Assembly (NCBI RefSeq): GCF_023898865.1
Contig: NZ_JAGSOV010000020.1
Location: 1 to 64,000 of the forward strand
From: Pseudonocardia humida
GTDB taxonomy: Bacteria > Actinomycetota > Actinomycetes > Mycobacteriales > Pseudonocardiaceae
DNA length: 64,000 nt
Reading direction: 5' to 3'
The notes beneath the pieces were generated by a model. That model saw only the letters and a program-made list of their open reading frames with translations. It was not told where the DNA came from and did no database searches. This document shows, piece after piece, positions 35,911 through 44,497 of this stretch. Both the position numbers and the translations under genes were made by a program. Every line of letters begins with the position of its first letter. The first letter of the stretch is position 1.

Positions 35911-38241
35911 TCAGCGGGGCCCGTCCTCGCGCGGACCGGAACCGTTCCCCGAGGCTCCGCCGTCGGGCGGGGCCGGGACGTCGGCGTGGCCGTTGGCCCC
36001 CGGCTCGCCCGGACGGTCGGCACCGGGCTGCTGCCAGCTCTGGCCCGGCGGCGGCCACTCCTGGCCCTGCGGCGTGGTGGCGGGGCGCCAGTCCGGCGGG
36101 GCGCCGTAGTTGTGCGGCACGGCGTTCACCGGCGAACCGCCCCAGGACGGGCCGTCGCCGTTCGGGAACGAGGGACCGCCGGGCGGGGTCGGGTTGGGCA
36201 CCGGGCCGCCGTTCGGGCCGGGCGCGGGCACGCCGTGGCCGCCACCACCCGGGTAGGAGCCGACGGGCGTCGGCTCGCGGTCGGGCTCGACGTCGGGCGG
36301 CCACGGCTCGCCGCGCTCCTTGGCCAGCTCGGCCGGGGTGCGGATGGGCGGCTTGTCCGACGGCGTGCGGCCGCCGAAGTCGTTGAACGCGGTGATCCGC
36401 GGGCGCTTCTCCACGCTGCCGAAGATGCGCTCCAGGTCCTTGCGGGTGAGCGTCTCCTTCTCCAGCAGCTCGAAGACCAGCTCGTCGAGGACGTCGCGGT
36501 AGGTGTTGAGGATCTCCCACGCCTCGGTGTGCGCGGCCTCGATGAGCTTGCGCACCTCCTCGTCGATCTCGTGGGCGACCTCGAGCGAGTAGTCGGCCTG
36601 GTTGCCCATCGAGCGGCCGAGGAACGGGTCGCCCTGCTCGCGGCCGTAGCGGACCGCACCCAGCCGGGCGCTCATCCCGTACTCGGTGACCATCGCGCGG
36701 GCGATCTTGGTGGCCTGGTCGATGTCGGAGGAGGCGCCGGTGGTGGGCTCGTGGAAGACGAGCTCCTCGGCCGAGCGGCCGCCCATCGCGAAGACCAGCC
36801 GCCCGATCATCTCCGAGCGGGTCATCAGGCCCTTGTCGTCCTCGGGGACGACGAGCGCGTGCCCGCCGGTGCGCCCGCGGGGCAGGATCGTCAGCTTGTA
36901 GACCGGCTCCAGGTCGGGCATGGCCCACGCGGCGAGCGCGTGCCCGCCCTCGTGGTAGGCGGTGATCTTCCGCTCCTGCTCGGAGATGATCTTCGACTTG
37001 CGGCGCGGACCGCCGATGACGCGGTCGACCGACTCCTCGAGGGCGGCACCGGTGATCAGCGTGCCGTTCTCCCGGGCGGTCAGCAGCGCGGCCTCGTTGA
37101 TGACGTTGGCCAGGTCGGCGCCGGACATCCCGACGGTGCGCTTGGCCAGCGACTCGAAGTCGACGTCGTGCGCGAACGGCTTGCCCTTGGAGTGCACGGC
37201 CAGGATCGCGCGACGGCCGGCCAGGTCGGGCGCGCCCACCGGGATCTGGCGGTCGAACCGGCCCGGGCGCAGCAGCGCCGGGTCGAGGATGTCGGGCCGG
37301 TTGGTGGCCGCGATCAGGATGATGCCGCCGCGGGCGTCGAAGCCGTCCATCTCGACCAGCAGCTGGTTCAGCGTCTGCTCGCGCTCGTCGTGGCCGCCGC
37401 CGAGGCCGGCGCCGCGCTGGCGGCCGACCGCGTCGATCTCGTCGACGAAGATGATGCACGGGGAGTTCTGCTTGGCCTGCTCGAACAGGTCGCGCACGCG
37501 GGAGGCGCCGACACCGACGAACATCTCCACGAAGTCCGAGCCGGAGATCGTGTAGAACGGCACGCCCGCCTCGCCCGCGACCGCGCGGGCCAGCAGCGTC
37601 TTGCCGGTGCCGGGCGGGCCGTACAGCAGCACGCCCTTCGGGATCTTGGCGCCGAGTGCCTGGTAGCGGGCCGGGTTCTGCAGGAAGTCCTTGATCTCGT
37701 GCAGCTCCTCGACGGCCTCGTCGGCCCCCGCGACGTCGCCGAAGGTGGTCTTCGGCATGTCCTTGTTGAGCTGCTTGGCCTTGGACTTGCCGAACGACAT
37801 CACCCGGTTGCCGCCGCCCTGGGCGTTGTTCATCATCCAGAACAGGATGAGCAGCACCAGGCCGAGCGGGATCAGGTAGATCAGCATCGTGGTCAGGAAG
37901 GACTCCTGGCGCACGGTGGTGTCGAAGGCCGGGCGGTTGCCGGCGGCCTGCAGCTTCTCGGTGATCTGCAGGCTGGTGCCGACCGGGTACTGGGTGATGA
38001 TCTGGGTGGCGCTCTGCCCGTCGGCCTCGACGGGCTGGGCCAGCGTCAGCCGCAGCCGCTGTTCGCGGTCCTCCACCAGGGCTTCGGTGACGTTGCCCGA
38101 GTCGATCTGGGCCAGCGCGACCGATGTGTCGACCTTGGTGTAACCCCGGGTGTCGTCGAAGAGCACGCTGAAGGTGAAGTAGACCAGGATCGCGGCGAGG
38201 ATCCAGATCAATGGGTTGCGGAGCAGGCGCTTGCGGTCCAT
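35911..38241 (-). CDS. ftsH: ATP-dependent zinc metalloprotease FtsH
   Basis: A membrane-anchored AAA+ protease for quality control of membrane and regulatory proteins. At 776 residues, the first membrane segment is at about 9-26 ([18 protein letters not shown]), a periplasmic domain follows, and the second membrane segment is at about 110-130 ([19 protein letters not shown]). The AAA module has Walker A GPPGTGKT, Walker [12 protein letters not shown] and an SRH region. The protease domain has HEGGH with [14 protein letters not shown]. The C-terminal extension of about 150 residues is Pro/Gly-rich and disordered, as in other actinobacteria. The ATG at 38241 was chosen over a much longer open frame. 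Confidence 0.97.
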   Translation of the reverse strand: MDRKRLLRNPLIWILAAILVYFTFSVLFDDTRGYTKVDTSVALAQIDSGNVTEALVEDREQRLRLTLAQPVEADGQSATQIITQYPVGTSLQITEKLQAAGNRPAFDTTVRQESFLTTMLIYLIPLGLVLLILFWMMNNAQGGGNRVMSFGKSKAKQLNKDMPKTTFGDVAGADEAVEELHEIKDFLQNPARYQALGAKIPKGVLLYGPPGTGKTLLARAVAGEAGVPFYTISGSDFVEMFVGVGASRVRDLFEQAKQNSPCIIFVDEIDAVGRQRGAGLGGGHDEREQTLNQLLVEMDGFDARGGIILIAATNRPDILDPALLRPGRFDRQIPVGAPDLAGRRAILAVHSKGKPFAHDVDFESLAKRTVGMSGADLANVINEAALLTARENGTLITGAALEESVDRVIGGPRRKSKIISEQERKITAYHEGGHALAAWAMPDLEPVYKLTILPRGRTGGHALVVPEDDKGLMTRSEMIGRLVFAMGGRSAEELVFHEPTTGASSDIDQATKIARAMVTEYGMSARLGAVRYGREQGDPFLGRSMGNQADYSLEVAHEIDEEVRKLIEAAHTEAWEILNTYRDVLDELVFELLEKETLTRKDLERIFGSVEKRPRITAFNDFGGRTPSDKPPIRTPAELAKERGEPWPPDVEPDREPTPVGSYPGGGGHGVPAPGPNGGPVPNPTPPGGPSFPNGDGPSWGGSPVNAVPHNYGAPPDWRPATTPQGQEWPPPGQSWQQPGADRPGEPGANGHADVPAPPDGGASGNGSGPREDGPR

Positions 38242-38578
38242 GCAGCTACGGCCTGAGCGGCCTTCACCCTCCCTGGCGAGATTCTCCGGCGGAGACCCGG
38301 CGCGGCATGACCGGCCCTGGATACGCCAGGATAGCGGTCCGGTGTCCGGCACGCGTCCAGACGCCGCCGGTGGGTGCCGACCGGGCACCTGGCCGCTCAA
38401 CGACCGAGCGACCAGGGGTGTTCCCCGGGACCATTGTGCGCTGTCGCGCACCGCGGTGGCGGCGACGGCGCGGATGTCGGTCCGGTGGCGCCGGACCGCA
38501 CCTGCGCACGATGGCAGGGGTCTCCCCGGGGTGGGCACGCGCGTCGGGTGGTGGACGGCGGAAGACGGAGGGCTGAGC
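38242..38578. other. Gene-free divergent promoter region between ftsH and the trypsin-like gene
   Basis: 337 bp between two divergently transcribed genes. It contains a 19-nt GGTCCGG...CCGGACC palindrome at about 38490-38510 and a relatively A/T-rich patch near 38320-38335 (GGATACGCCAGGATAG). No ORF of convincing composition is present. It presumably holds both promoters; I could not define -10 or -35 elements. Confidence 0.6.
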
Positions 38579-39607
38579 GTGGTCGGGCTGCGGACAACGG
38601 CGACGGGCGTCGCGGCGGCGGTCGCGGTGGTGGCCGCGCTCGTCGCGGCCGCCGCCCCCGGACCGGCCGCGACGGCCGCGGGCACGGTCGCCGCGGGCGC
38701 CGTCCCGGCCCCCGTGCCCGCGGCCGTCACGGCGCCCGCCCGATCCGGTCCGCCCGCACCCTCCGCCCCGACCCCCGGCCCGCAGTGGGCGCCGGTCGCC
38801 GACGCCGCCATCCGGCCCGGCGTGCTCACCGAGACCGCCGGCGGCGGCCTGTGCACCAGCAACTTCGTCTTCGCCGGCGGTGGGCGCACCTACCTCGGGC
38901 AGGCCGCGCACTGCGCGGGCACCGGCGCCGACACCGAGATCGACGGCTGCACCGCCGCCACCCTCCCGCTCGGCACCCGGGTGACGATCCGGGCCGCCGA
39001 CGGCACCCGCCGCGCCGGCACCCTGGCCTACAGCTCGTGGGTCGCGATGCAGGCAGGCGGCGAGACCGACCCCGCCGCCTGCGCGGGCAACGACTTCGCC
39101 CTGGTCGAACTGGCCCCGGCCGACGTCGCCGACGTCAACCCGAGCGCGCCGTTCTTCGGCGGCCCCACCGGCCTGCACACCGGCGGCCTGGCCGCCGGGG
39201 CCGAGGTGTTCGGCTACGGCAGCCCCCGCGCCCGCATCGGCTCCGGCGCCTCGGCGCCGCTGCGCCCCAAGGTCGGCGCCGCCGCCGGGCCCGCCCCCCC
39301 CCCCCCCCCCCCCCCCCGCGCCCCCCCCGGCCCCCCCCCCGCCCCCCGCGGGGTCGGCGACTCCGGCGCCGGCTACCTCGACGCCGACGGGCGGGCCGTC
39401 GGCCTGCTGTCCACGCTCACCCTGAACAGCGCCGAAGGCGTCAGCGACGGGCTCACCGACCTCGCCGCCGCGCTGGGCTACGCCGCGGCCAACGGCGGGC
39501 TCGGCGGCGTGGAGCTGGTGCTGGGCACCGAGCCGTTCACCGCGACCCCGCCCGGGGTCCCGCTCACCGCGATCGCCCCGCCCGCGGGCCCCGGCGTCGG
39601 CGGCTGA
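38579..39607 (+). CDS. Secreted trypsin-like serine protease (S1-like), sequence corrupted at a poly-C tract
   Basis: A 342-residue secreted protein. Its GTG start follows GGAGGG. The signal peptide is Ala/Val-rich (about residues 8-35), then a Pro/Ala linker, then a chymotrypsin-fold domain. The catalytic His is in YLGQAAHC, with a disulphide Cys beside it. The Asp is probably in [10 protein letters not shown], and the Ser in [18 protein letters not shown]. The stretch before the serine (about residues 239-258) reads as almost pure Pro/Ala because of C24 and further C runs at 39294-39350. The length of that gap fits the normal substrate-pocket loop, so I think the true sequence has been replaced by an artefact and that the gene itself is intact. 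Confidence 0.75.
   Translation: MVGLRTTATGVAAAVAVVAALVAAAAPGPAATAAGTVAAGAVPAPVPAAVTAPARSGPPAPSAPTPGPQWAPVADAAIRPGVLTETAGGGLCTSNFVFAGGGRTYLGQAAHCAGTGADTEIDGCTAATLPLGTRVTIRAADGTRRAGTLAYSSWVAMQAGGETDPAACAGNDFALVELAPADVADVNPSAPFFGGPTGLHTGGLAAGAEVFGYGSPRARIGSGASAPLRPKVGAAAGPAPPPPPPPRAPPGPPPAPRGVGDSGAGYLDADGRAVGLLSTLTLNSAEGVSDGLTDLAAALGYAAANGGLGGVELVLGTEPFTATPPGVPLTAIAPPAGPGVGG
39294..39317. repeat. Poly-C tract (24 C) inside the trypsin-like gene
   Basis: Twenty-four C in a row, followed by three more C-rich blocks to 39350. It lies in frame within the protease domain, where conserved loop sequence is expected. This makes a sequencing or assembly fault likely. Confidence 0.85.
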
Positions 39608-39624
39608 CCCGCCCCGTCCCCAGA

Positions 39625-39679
39625 GTTCAGGAAAGCCACGATGCCGCCCTCCGCGGACCGCATCGTGGCTTTCCTGAAC
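39625..39679. terminator. Family-A inverted repeat between convergent genes
   Basis: GTTCAGGAAAGCCACGATG at 39625-39643 pairs perfectly with 39661-39679 (one further C-G pair inside). It sits between the trypsin-like gene and convergent hpt, fitting a bidirectional terminator. The left arm continues as CCGCCCT, like the hairpin at 46627. Confidence 0.8.
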
Positions 39680-39710
39680 CCGGGACCGGCCGGTCGGCCG
39701 GGCGCGAGCG

Positions 39711-40262
39711 TCAGGCGTAGACGGCGGGGTCGAGCGTGCCGATGAAGGGCAGGTCGCGGTAGCGCTCGGCGTAGTCGAGGCCGTAGCCGACGACGAACTC
39801 GTTGGGGATGTCGAAGCCGACGTACTGGACCGGCACGTCGACCTTCACCGCGTCCGGCTTGCGCAGCAGCGTGCACACCGCCAGCGACGCCGGGCCGCGC
39901 GACTCCAGGTTCTTGAGCAGCCAGGACAGCGTCAGCCCCGAGTCGATGATGTCCTCGACGATCAGCACGTGCCGGTCGGCGATGTCGCGGTCGAGGTCCT
40001 TGAGGATCCGCACCACGCCCGACGAGGACGTCGCCGACCCGTAGGAGCTGACCGCCATGAACTCCAGCTGGACCGGCAGCGGCAGCGCCCTGGCCAGGTC
40101 GGTCATGAACATCACCGCGCCCTTGAGCACCCCGACCAGCAGCAGGTCGGACGTGGCGCAGCGCTCGGCGTAGTCGTCGGCGATGCGGACCGCGAGCTCG
40201 GCGGTCTTGGCGCGGATGTCGTCCTCGGTGACCAGCGTCGAGGCGATGTCACCGTCGTACAC
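39711..40262 (-). CDS. hpt: Hypoxanthine-guanine phosphoribosyltransferase
   Basis: Purine salvage enzyme that makes IMP and GMP from hypoxanthine or guanine and PRPP. At 183 residues it has [20 protein letters not shown] (N-terminal PRPP loop), the flexible-loop segment FMAVSSYGS, the PRPP motif [18 protein letters not shown], and the purine-site C-terminus [19 protein letters not shown]. The GTG at 40262 has GGGAGGG upstream; an extended frame beyond it lacks similarity. It overlaps the tilS stop codon by 14 bp, as is common for tilS-hpt pairs. Confidence 0.96.
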   Translation of the reverse strand: MYDGDIASTLVTEDDIRAKTAELAVRIADDYAERCATSDLLLVGVLKGAVMFMTDLARALPLPVQLEFMAVSSYGSATSSSGVVRILKDLDRDIADRHVLIVEDIIDSGLTLSWLLKNLESRGPASLAVCTLLRKPDAVKVDVPVQYVGFDIPNEFVVGYGLDYAERYRDLPFIGTLDPAVYA

Positions 40263-41286
40263 GGTGGGAGCCCTCCCGGGGGTGTGGTGGCGGCCGATCG
40301 GCCGACCATCCGGCCGTCTGGAGGGAGAGCGTGCCACGCCCGCGCACCAGCTCCAACCCGCCGGGCAGCGCCACACCACCACGATCGGGACCCCGACCTG
40401 CGAGGACGTCGGCGGCCCCGAGGTGGACGGCGGTGAGCCCGGTCACCCCGCGGCCCGCCAACCAGGTCCGCAGGACGCGCCGGCGCACCGCGGGGTGCAG
40501 GTCGCCCAGCGGGGCCAGCGGCAGCGTGTCGGGCTCCGGCGTGTCGACGACGAGGCTGGTCAGGGCGGTCGCGGCGACCGCGTCGAGCGCGTCGGCGTCC
40601 TCGCGGAGCTGCTCGGCGGTGCGGGCCAGGGCGCCCGCCACCCCGCCGGAGAGCACCTCCTCCAGCAGCGGCAGCACCTCGTGGCGCAGCCGGACCCGGG
40701 TGAAGCGCGGGTCGGCGTTGTGCGGGTCGTCCCAGACGGGCAGGCCGAGCGCGGCGCAGGCGGCCCGGGTGGTGGCCCGCCGCACGTCGAGCAGGGGGCG
40801 CAGCCAGGGCGGGTCCCAGGTGCGCATGCCGGCCAGCGACCGGGCGCCCGAGCCACGGCCCAGGCCGAGCAGCACGGTCTCGGCCTGGTCGTCGAGGGTG
40901 TGGCCGAGCAGGACGGGCGAGTCGGGGTGCGGCCGGGCCGCCCGCAGCGCCGCGTAGCGTGCCCGGCGGGCCGCCGCCTCCACCCCGCCCGCGCCGACGA
41001 CGTCGACCCGGTGCACCGCGGTCGCGATCCCGAGCCCGGCCAGCCGCTCAGCTGCCTCGGCGGCGCGCGCGTCCGACCCGTCCTGCAGGGCGTGGTCGAC
41101 CACCGCGGCGTGCACCGGCCGGCGGCCGGCGACCGCGGCGACCGCGGCGGCCAGCGCCGTCGAGTCGGCCCCGCCCGAGCAGGCGACCAGCAGCGGCACC
41201 CCGGCGTCGACGGGCGTCGCGCGCAGCGCCGTGCGCACCGCCCGGCGCACGCGCGCCACCGCCGCGTCGGTGGGTCCTCCGGTCAC
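40249..41286 (-). CDS. tilS: tRNA(Ile)-lysidine synthetase
   Basis: Modifies the wobble C34 of tRNA-Ile(CAU) to lysidine, using ATP and lysine. The N-type PP-loop is [20 protein letters not shown]. Further family segments are [40 protein letters not shown] and the TilS core [20 protein letters not shown] followed by [20 protein letters not shown]. At 345 residues it contains the substrate-binding domain. The GTG at 41286 was chosen as the first start before similarity begins. The stop codon overlaps hpt. Confidence 0.95.
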   Translation of the reverse strand: MTGGPTDAAVARVRRAVRTALRATPVDAGVPLLVACSGGADSTALAAAVAAVAGRRPVHAAVVDHALQDGSDARAAEAAERLAGLGIATAVHRVDVVGAGGVEAAARRARYAALRAARPHPDSPVLLGHTLDDQAETVLLGLGRGSGARSLAGMRTWDPPWLRPLLDVRRATTRAACAALGLPVWDDPHNADPRFTRVRLRHEVLPLLEEVLSGGVAGALARTAEQLREDADALDAVAATALTSLVVDTPEPDTLPLAPLGDLHPAVRRRVLRTWLAGRGVTGLTAVHLGAADVLAGRGPDRGGVALPGGLELVRGRGTLSLQTAGWSADRPPPHPREGSHRVRR

Positions 41287-41314
41287 GCCGTCACGGTCGC
41301 ACGGGCCGCGCGAC

Positions 41315-42400
41315 TCAGCCGTGGACCCGGCGGATCCAGGCCCCCGCATCGGTCAGCTCGGCGCGGGTGGGCAGCGTCTCGGGGTTCTCCCACACCCGGT
41401 TGAACCCGTCCATGCCGGTGGCCAGCACCACGTGCGAGGTGAACGCGGAGCCGACCGCGTACTGGCGGACCTTGGCCTCCACCCCGAGCAGCGCCCGCAG
41501 CAGCCGGTCGACCAGGCCACCGCCGCGGCGGCGGACGGTGAACCGGTGGCGGATGGTGGCGACGCTGGGGACGACGTCGGGGCCGACGGCGTCCATGACG
41601 TGGTCGGCGTGGCCCTCCAGCAGGGTGGTCAGGGCGAGGAGCCGGTCCAGCACGGCGCGCTGCTCCGGGCCCTGCAGCAGCTCCACGATGGCCAGCGAAT
41701 CGCCCTTGGACGTGCGCACGGCCCGCACCAGCTCGGGCAGCTTGTCGATCGAGGGGCGCTCGCCGTCGCCGGTCCAGCCCCGGCCCAACGAGAGGAACCG
41801 GCCGATCTCGCCGGAGAAGTAGTCGCGCAGCCAGGGCACCGCGGTGAACTGCAGCCGGTGGGTGGCCTCGTGCAGGCAGACCCAGAGCCCGAAGTCGGCG
41901 GCCGGGACGTCGAGGGCGCGCTGCGCGGCGTGGACGTTCGGCGCCACCAGCAGCAATCGCCCGGCCTGGTCGGGCCCGCCGAACGGGTCGTACTGGCCGA
42001 GCACGCGCCCGCCCAGGTAGGCGACCAGCCCGCCGAGCTGCAGGCCCGCCGTGCGGGCGGTGAACGCCCTGGCCACCCGGGACACCGCGGGCAGCTCGGC
42101 GCCCGCGGTCAGCTCGGCCATCCCGTGCAGCGCGGCCTCGGCCCACCCGGGCCGGTCGACCACGTCCGCGGGCAGCAGGGCCAGCCCGTGCCCGAGCCCG
42201 GTGACCTCCCGGACGTGGCCCTCCGCGACGCGGGCGTCGGCGCGCAACCGGCCGACGAGCTCCACCGCCTCCTCGCGGGTGGCCTCCGGGCCGGAGTTCA
42301 TCAGCCGCGACGCGGTGCGCACGGCCAGGTCCCAGTCGACCGGCAGGCCCAGCTCGGTGGGGCCGGGGTCCGGACGGGTCTCGTCGATCGCGCGCGTCAC
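41315..42400 (-). CDS. Zinc-dependent metalloprotease-like protein (F420-biosynthesis-associated family)
   Basis: A 361-residue protein of the actinobacterial family annotated as putative hydrolase associated with coenzyme F420 biosynthesis; the M. tuberculosis equivalent is Rv3626c, next to tilS (mesJ). The HExxH zinc motif is in LWVCLHEATHRLQFTAVPWL, with a conserved upstream WDLAVRTASRLM and the downstream segments LTTLLEGHADHVMDAVGPDV (a third-ligand candidate Glu/His) and IRHRFTVRRRGGG. No signal peptide is visible, so it is probably cytoplasmic. The link to F420 is phylogenetic profiling of the family rather than proof. tilS begins 28 bp downstream. Confidence 0.88.
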   Translation of the reverse strand: MTRAIDETRPDPGPTELGLPVDWDLAVRTASRLMNSGPEATREEAVELVGRLRADARVAEGHVREVTGLGHGLALLPADVVDRPGWAEAALHGMAELTAGAELPAVSRVARAFTARTAGLQLGGLVAYLGGRVLGQYDPFGGPDQAGRLLLVAPNVHAAQRALDVPAADFGLWVCLHEATHRLQFTAVPWLRDYFSGEIGRFLSLGRGWTGDGERPSIDKLPELVRAVRTSKGDSLAIVELLQGPEQRAVLDRLLALTTLLEGHADHVMDAVGPDVVPSVATIRHRFTVRRRGGGLVDRLLRALLGVEAKVRQYAVGSAFTSHVVLATGMDGFNRVWENPETLPTRAELTDAGAWIRRVHG

Positions 42401-42502
42401 CCCTCCACGCTACGCACCGCCTGCGGGTCCGCGCAGAGCCGAGAGCGCCCCGACGGCGGGAAAGCGCGCCCGGGAACCCCCAGTCGGGACGATCCGGTCG
42501 GA

Positions 42503-43165
42503 TCAGGGCGCGGGCTCCTCCCCGGTGCGCCGGACCATCGGCAGCACGGTCGCCCGTGCGCCGCGCTCCACGGGCCGCGGGTGCGCCACCCACGGCCCCG
42601 GCAGCAGCAGGCCGTCGCCGAGGCGCAGCAGCGCCCCGACCGTCCCGCGACCGGTCGCCCCGATCAGCGGCTCGTCGTCCAGCGCGAGCACGGCGTCGGC
42701 GGTGAGGTGCCCCGCCTGCACGTCCACCAGCAGCCCGCCCCGCACCACCGCCACGACCCGCCGCAGCCGCAGCGTGATCACCAGCTCGAAGCGCAGCGCG
42801 GTGATCGGGGAGCCGCCGGCGAGCACGTCGACGGTGGGGTGGTGGGTGGAGGTGATCCGGTGGTCGCCCAGCCGCACCTCCTCCGCGGCCCGCCCCACCC
42901 GCGTGCGCAGGACCGCGTCGGCCAGCTCCATCCGCTCGGCCCACCCGTCCACCACCAGCTCGCCGATGTCGATGTCGAGCAGCCGGTGCAGCACCTCGCC
43001 GACCCGCTCGTCGAGCACCCGCCCGGCGTCCGACGGCAGCTGCGGCGTCCCCACCAGGACCCGCTCGGCAACCCCCGCGCGGTGCAGCGCCCCGGAGAGC
43101 ACCTCGCTGTGGTGCGCGCCCAGCAGGGACGCCACCGTCGTCGGCATCGCCAGCAGCGCCGTCAC
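42503..43165 (-). CDS. Hypothetical protein
   Basis: I do not recognise this 220-residue protein. It is predicted soluble, without signal peptide or membrane segment. It has an N-terminal helical part (TTVASLLGAHHSEVLSGALHR) and a C-terminal beta-rich part with LRFELVITLRLRRVVAVV and an Arg/Pro-rich tail. Acidic and basic residues alternate normally and third positions are G/C-rich, so it is probably a real gene. The GTG at 43165 was chosen; further upstream the frame enters low-complexity repeat DNA. It is the gene bordering repeat cluster 2 on its left side. Confidence 0.55.
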   Translation of the reverse strand: MTALLAMPTTVASLLGAHHSEVLSGALHRAGVAERVLVGTPQLPSDAGRVLDERVGEVLHRLLDIDIGELVVDGWAERMELADAVLRTRVGRAAEEVRLGDHRITSTHHPTVDVLAGGSPITALRFELVITLRLRRVVAVVRGGLLVDVQAGHLTADAVLALDDEPLIGATGRGTVGALLRLGDGLLLPGPWVAHPRPVERGARATVLPMVRRTGEEPAP

Positions 43166-43472
43166 GCCCCCACCCGCCCGATCCCCCGCTCGCCGTTCCG
43201 CGGACCACCCGCAGACCCGGGCGGTTCCGCCCACCCCCAGCGAGCCGCACCACCCGGGCCGCCTCCGACCCGTCCCCCGAGCCGAAGAGTCCCCGCACCC
43301 CCACCCTGATACAGGCCCTCCCACGATCCAGGACGCGACACCACCGCGCGCACCCCTCGCCTGATGTGCAGGCCCCAGACGATGTGCGCGGCCACCACAA
43401 GCACGCTCGCCCCCATCCCCGAGCCCGCCGCGCCCACGCGCACACCCAGCCGCCACCGCGCGCACCTACTCG

Positions 43473-43506
43473 CCACCGCGCACACGTCCGAACATGTGCG
43501 CGGTGG
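43473..43506. repeat. Hairpin of repeat cluster 2 (CCACCGCGCACA type)
   Basis: CCACCGCGCACACGT at 43473-43487 pairs at 14 of 15 positions with 43492-43506 across a 4-nt loop. A partial GCCACCGCGC copy precedes it. A segment just after it (43500-43525) recurs inverted in cluster 1 near 22080-22105. Confidence 0.8.
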
Positions 43507-43582
43507 CCACACGGTGCGCGCGGTGCCCGGGCCCTCCGCCGAAGCCGCCGATCTCCCCGGCAACCCCCGCCGGTCCCCCCGG

Positions 43583-44198
43583 AGAAGTGCCCCCTGCCGT
43601 CGCGTCGGCACGCGCAGCGTGCATGGTCGGCACGACCCCCGCACCCCCAATGCCAACCGCACCCGTGGATGCCAGGCGTGCGGGGGTCGGGACGGCCATG
43701 CCAACCTTCGTGGGACGACGCGACGGCAGGGGGCACTTCGACCCCCTGCTCGAGCCAAGGCCCCCGCCGGAGGCGCCGCCGGAGGCGCTCTTCACCCTCC
43801 CTCCGCCGAGCCCTTCTCCCGGAGCGGACGCCCGCGGACGCCCTCAGTAAGCAGGAACGTTGCCGGGCGGCGTGCCCAGCCTCGTGAGAACCGGTGGGGC
43901 GAAGGCGGGGTGAAGAGCGCCTGCGGCGGCGCCTCCGCGGCGGGCGACCTCGGATCGAGCAGGGTCCGGCCCCTGCCGTCCCGTCGTCACGCCCAGCGAA
44001 GCACGTCCGCCGCAACCCCCGCACGGTTGGGAGCGTCGGCCAGCCGGTTGGGAGCGGGGGGTGCGGGGGTTGCGTCGGCCGCGCTCTGCTGAGCGCGCCG
44101 ACGTGACGGCAGGGGCCTCGGGGAGGGGAGTGGCGCTGCGCGCCGCCTCACCGGGGCCCGCCTCGCGGCGCTGCGCGCCGCATCGGCCGAGCGAGAGG
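43583..44198. repeat. Repeat cluster 2: two 57-bp-arm hairpins and a long nested inverted repeat
   Basis: This belongs to the gene-free interval 43166-44497. A first hairpin has arms 43589-43644 and 43678-43734 (CCCCTGCCGTCGCGTCG and complement), extended outward by AGAAGT/ACTTCG. Then comes a long inverted repeat with arms near 43743-43806 and 43903-43964. A second 57-bp-arm hairpin follows (43968-44024 with 44061-44117), the same as in cluster 1, and then GCGCTGCGCGCCG direct repeats. The block 43817-44198 is a direct repeat of about 21602-21978. No convincing ORF lies in the interval. The part 43166-43470 is low-complexity Pro/Arg-type DNA without recognisable features. Confidence 0.85.
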
Positions 44199-44440
44199 GC
44201 ATTCGCCCAACGAGGTTGGGCGAGAGTCACTCTCGTCCCACCTGGGTGAGCGAGTGGCGCGCTCGGCCAACCACGTTGGGCGAGAGTCCCTTCGCCCAGC
44301 CGGGCGAGCGGTGGAGCGGGCCAGCTCGGCCGGGCGAGCTGTGGGGCACCCGGTCAGCGGGACGAGAGTGGCTCTCGTCCCGCTCAGCCGGACGAAGGCG
44401 ACTCTCGTTGCGCCAGATCGAGCGAGAGTGACCCTCGTCG
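44199..44440. repeat. Array of GCGAGAGT/GACGAGAG palindromes
   Basis: Eight or so degenerate short palindromes of the type GCGAGAGT-CACTCTCG lie head to tail at spacings of about 25-45 bp. The best is AGCGGGACGAGAG-TGG-CTCTCGTCCCGCT at 44356-44384, a perfect 13-bp stem. Three more units occur in cluster 1 (21973-22060). The spacing and sequences vary too much for a CRISPR array. The function is unknown. The array ends just before the dacB stop codon. Confidence 0.8.
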
Positions 44441-44497
44441 CGCTGGGAGGCAGCACCGGCTCGGCACGTCGCGGACGAGAGGCCGCGCCCGGCGGGG

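Noticed and set aside
43366-44250. Open frames through repeat cluster 2
   Set aside because: Same reasons as for cluster 1. The copies of the repeat in cluster 1 shift or stop the corresponding frames, so protein-level conservation is not seen.
44199-44440. CRISPR array
   Set aside because: The repeated units are short, degenerate palindromes with uneven spacing and no unique spacers of constant length, and no cas genes are near.
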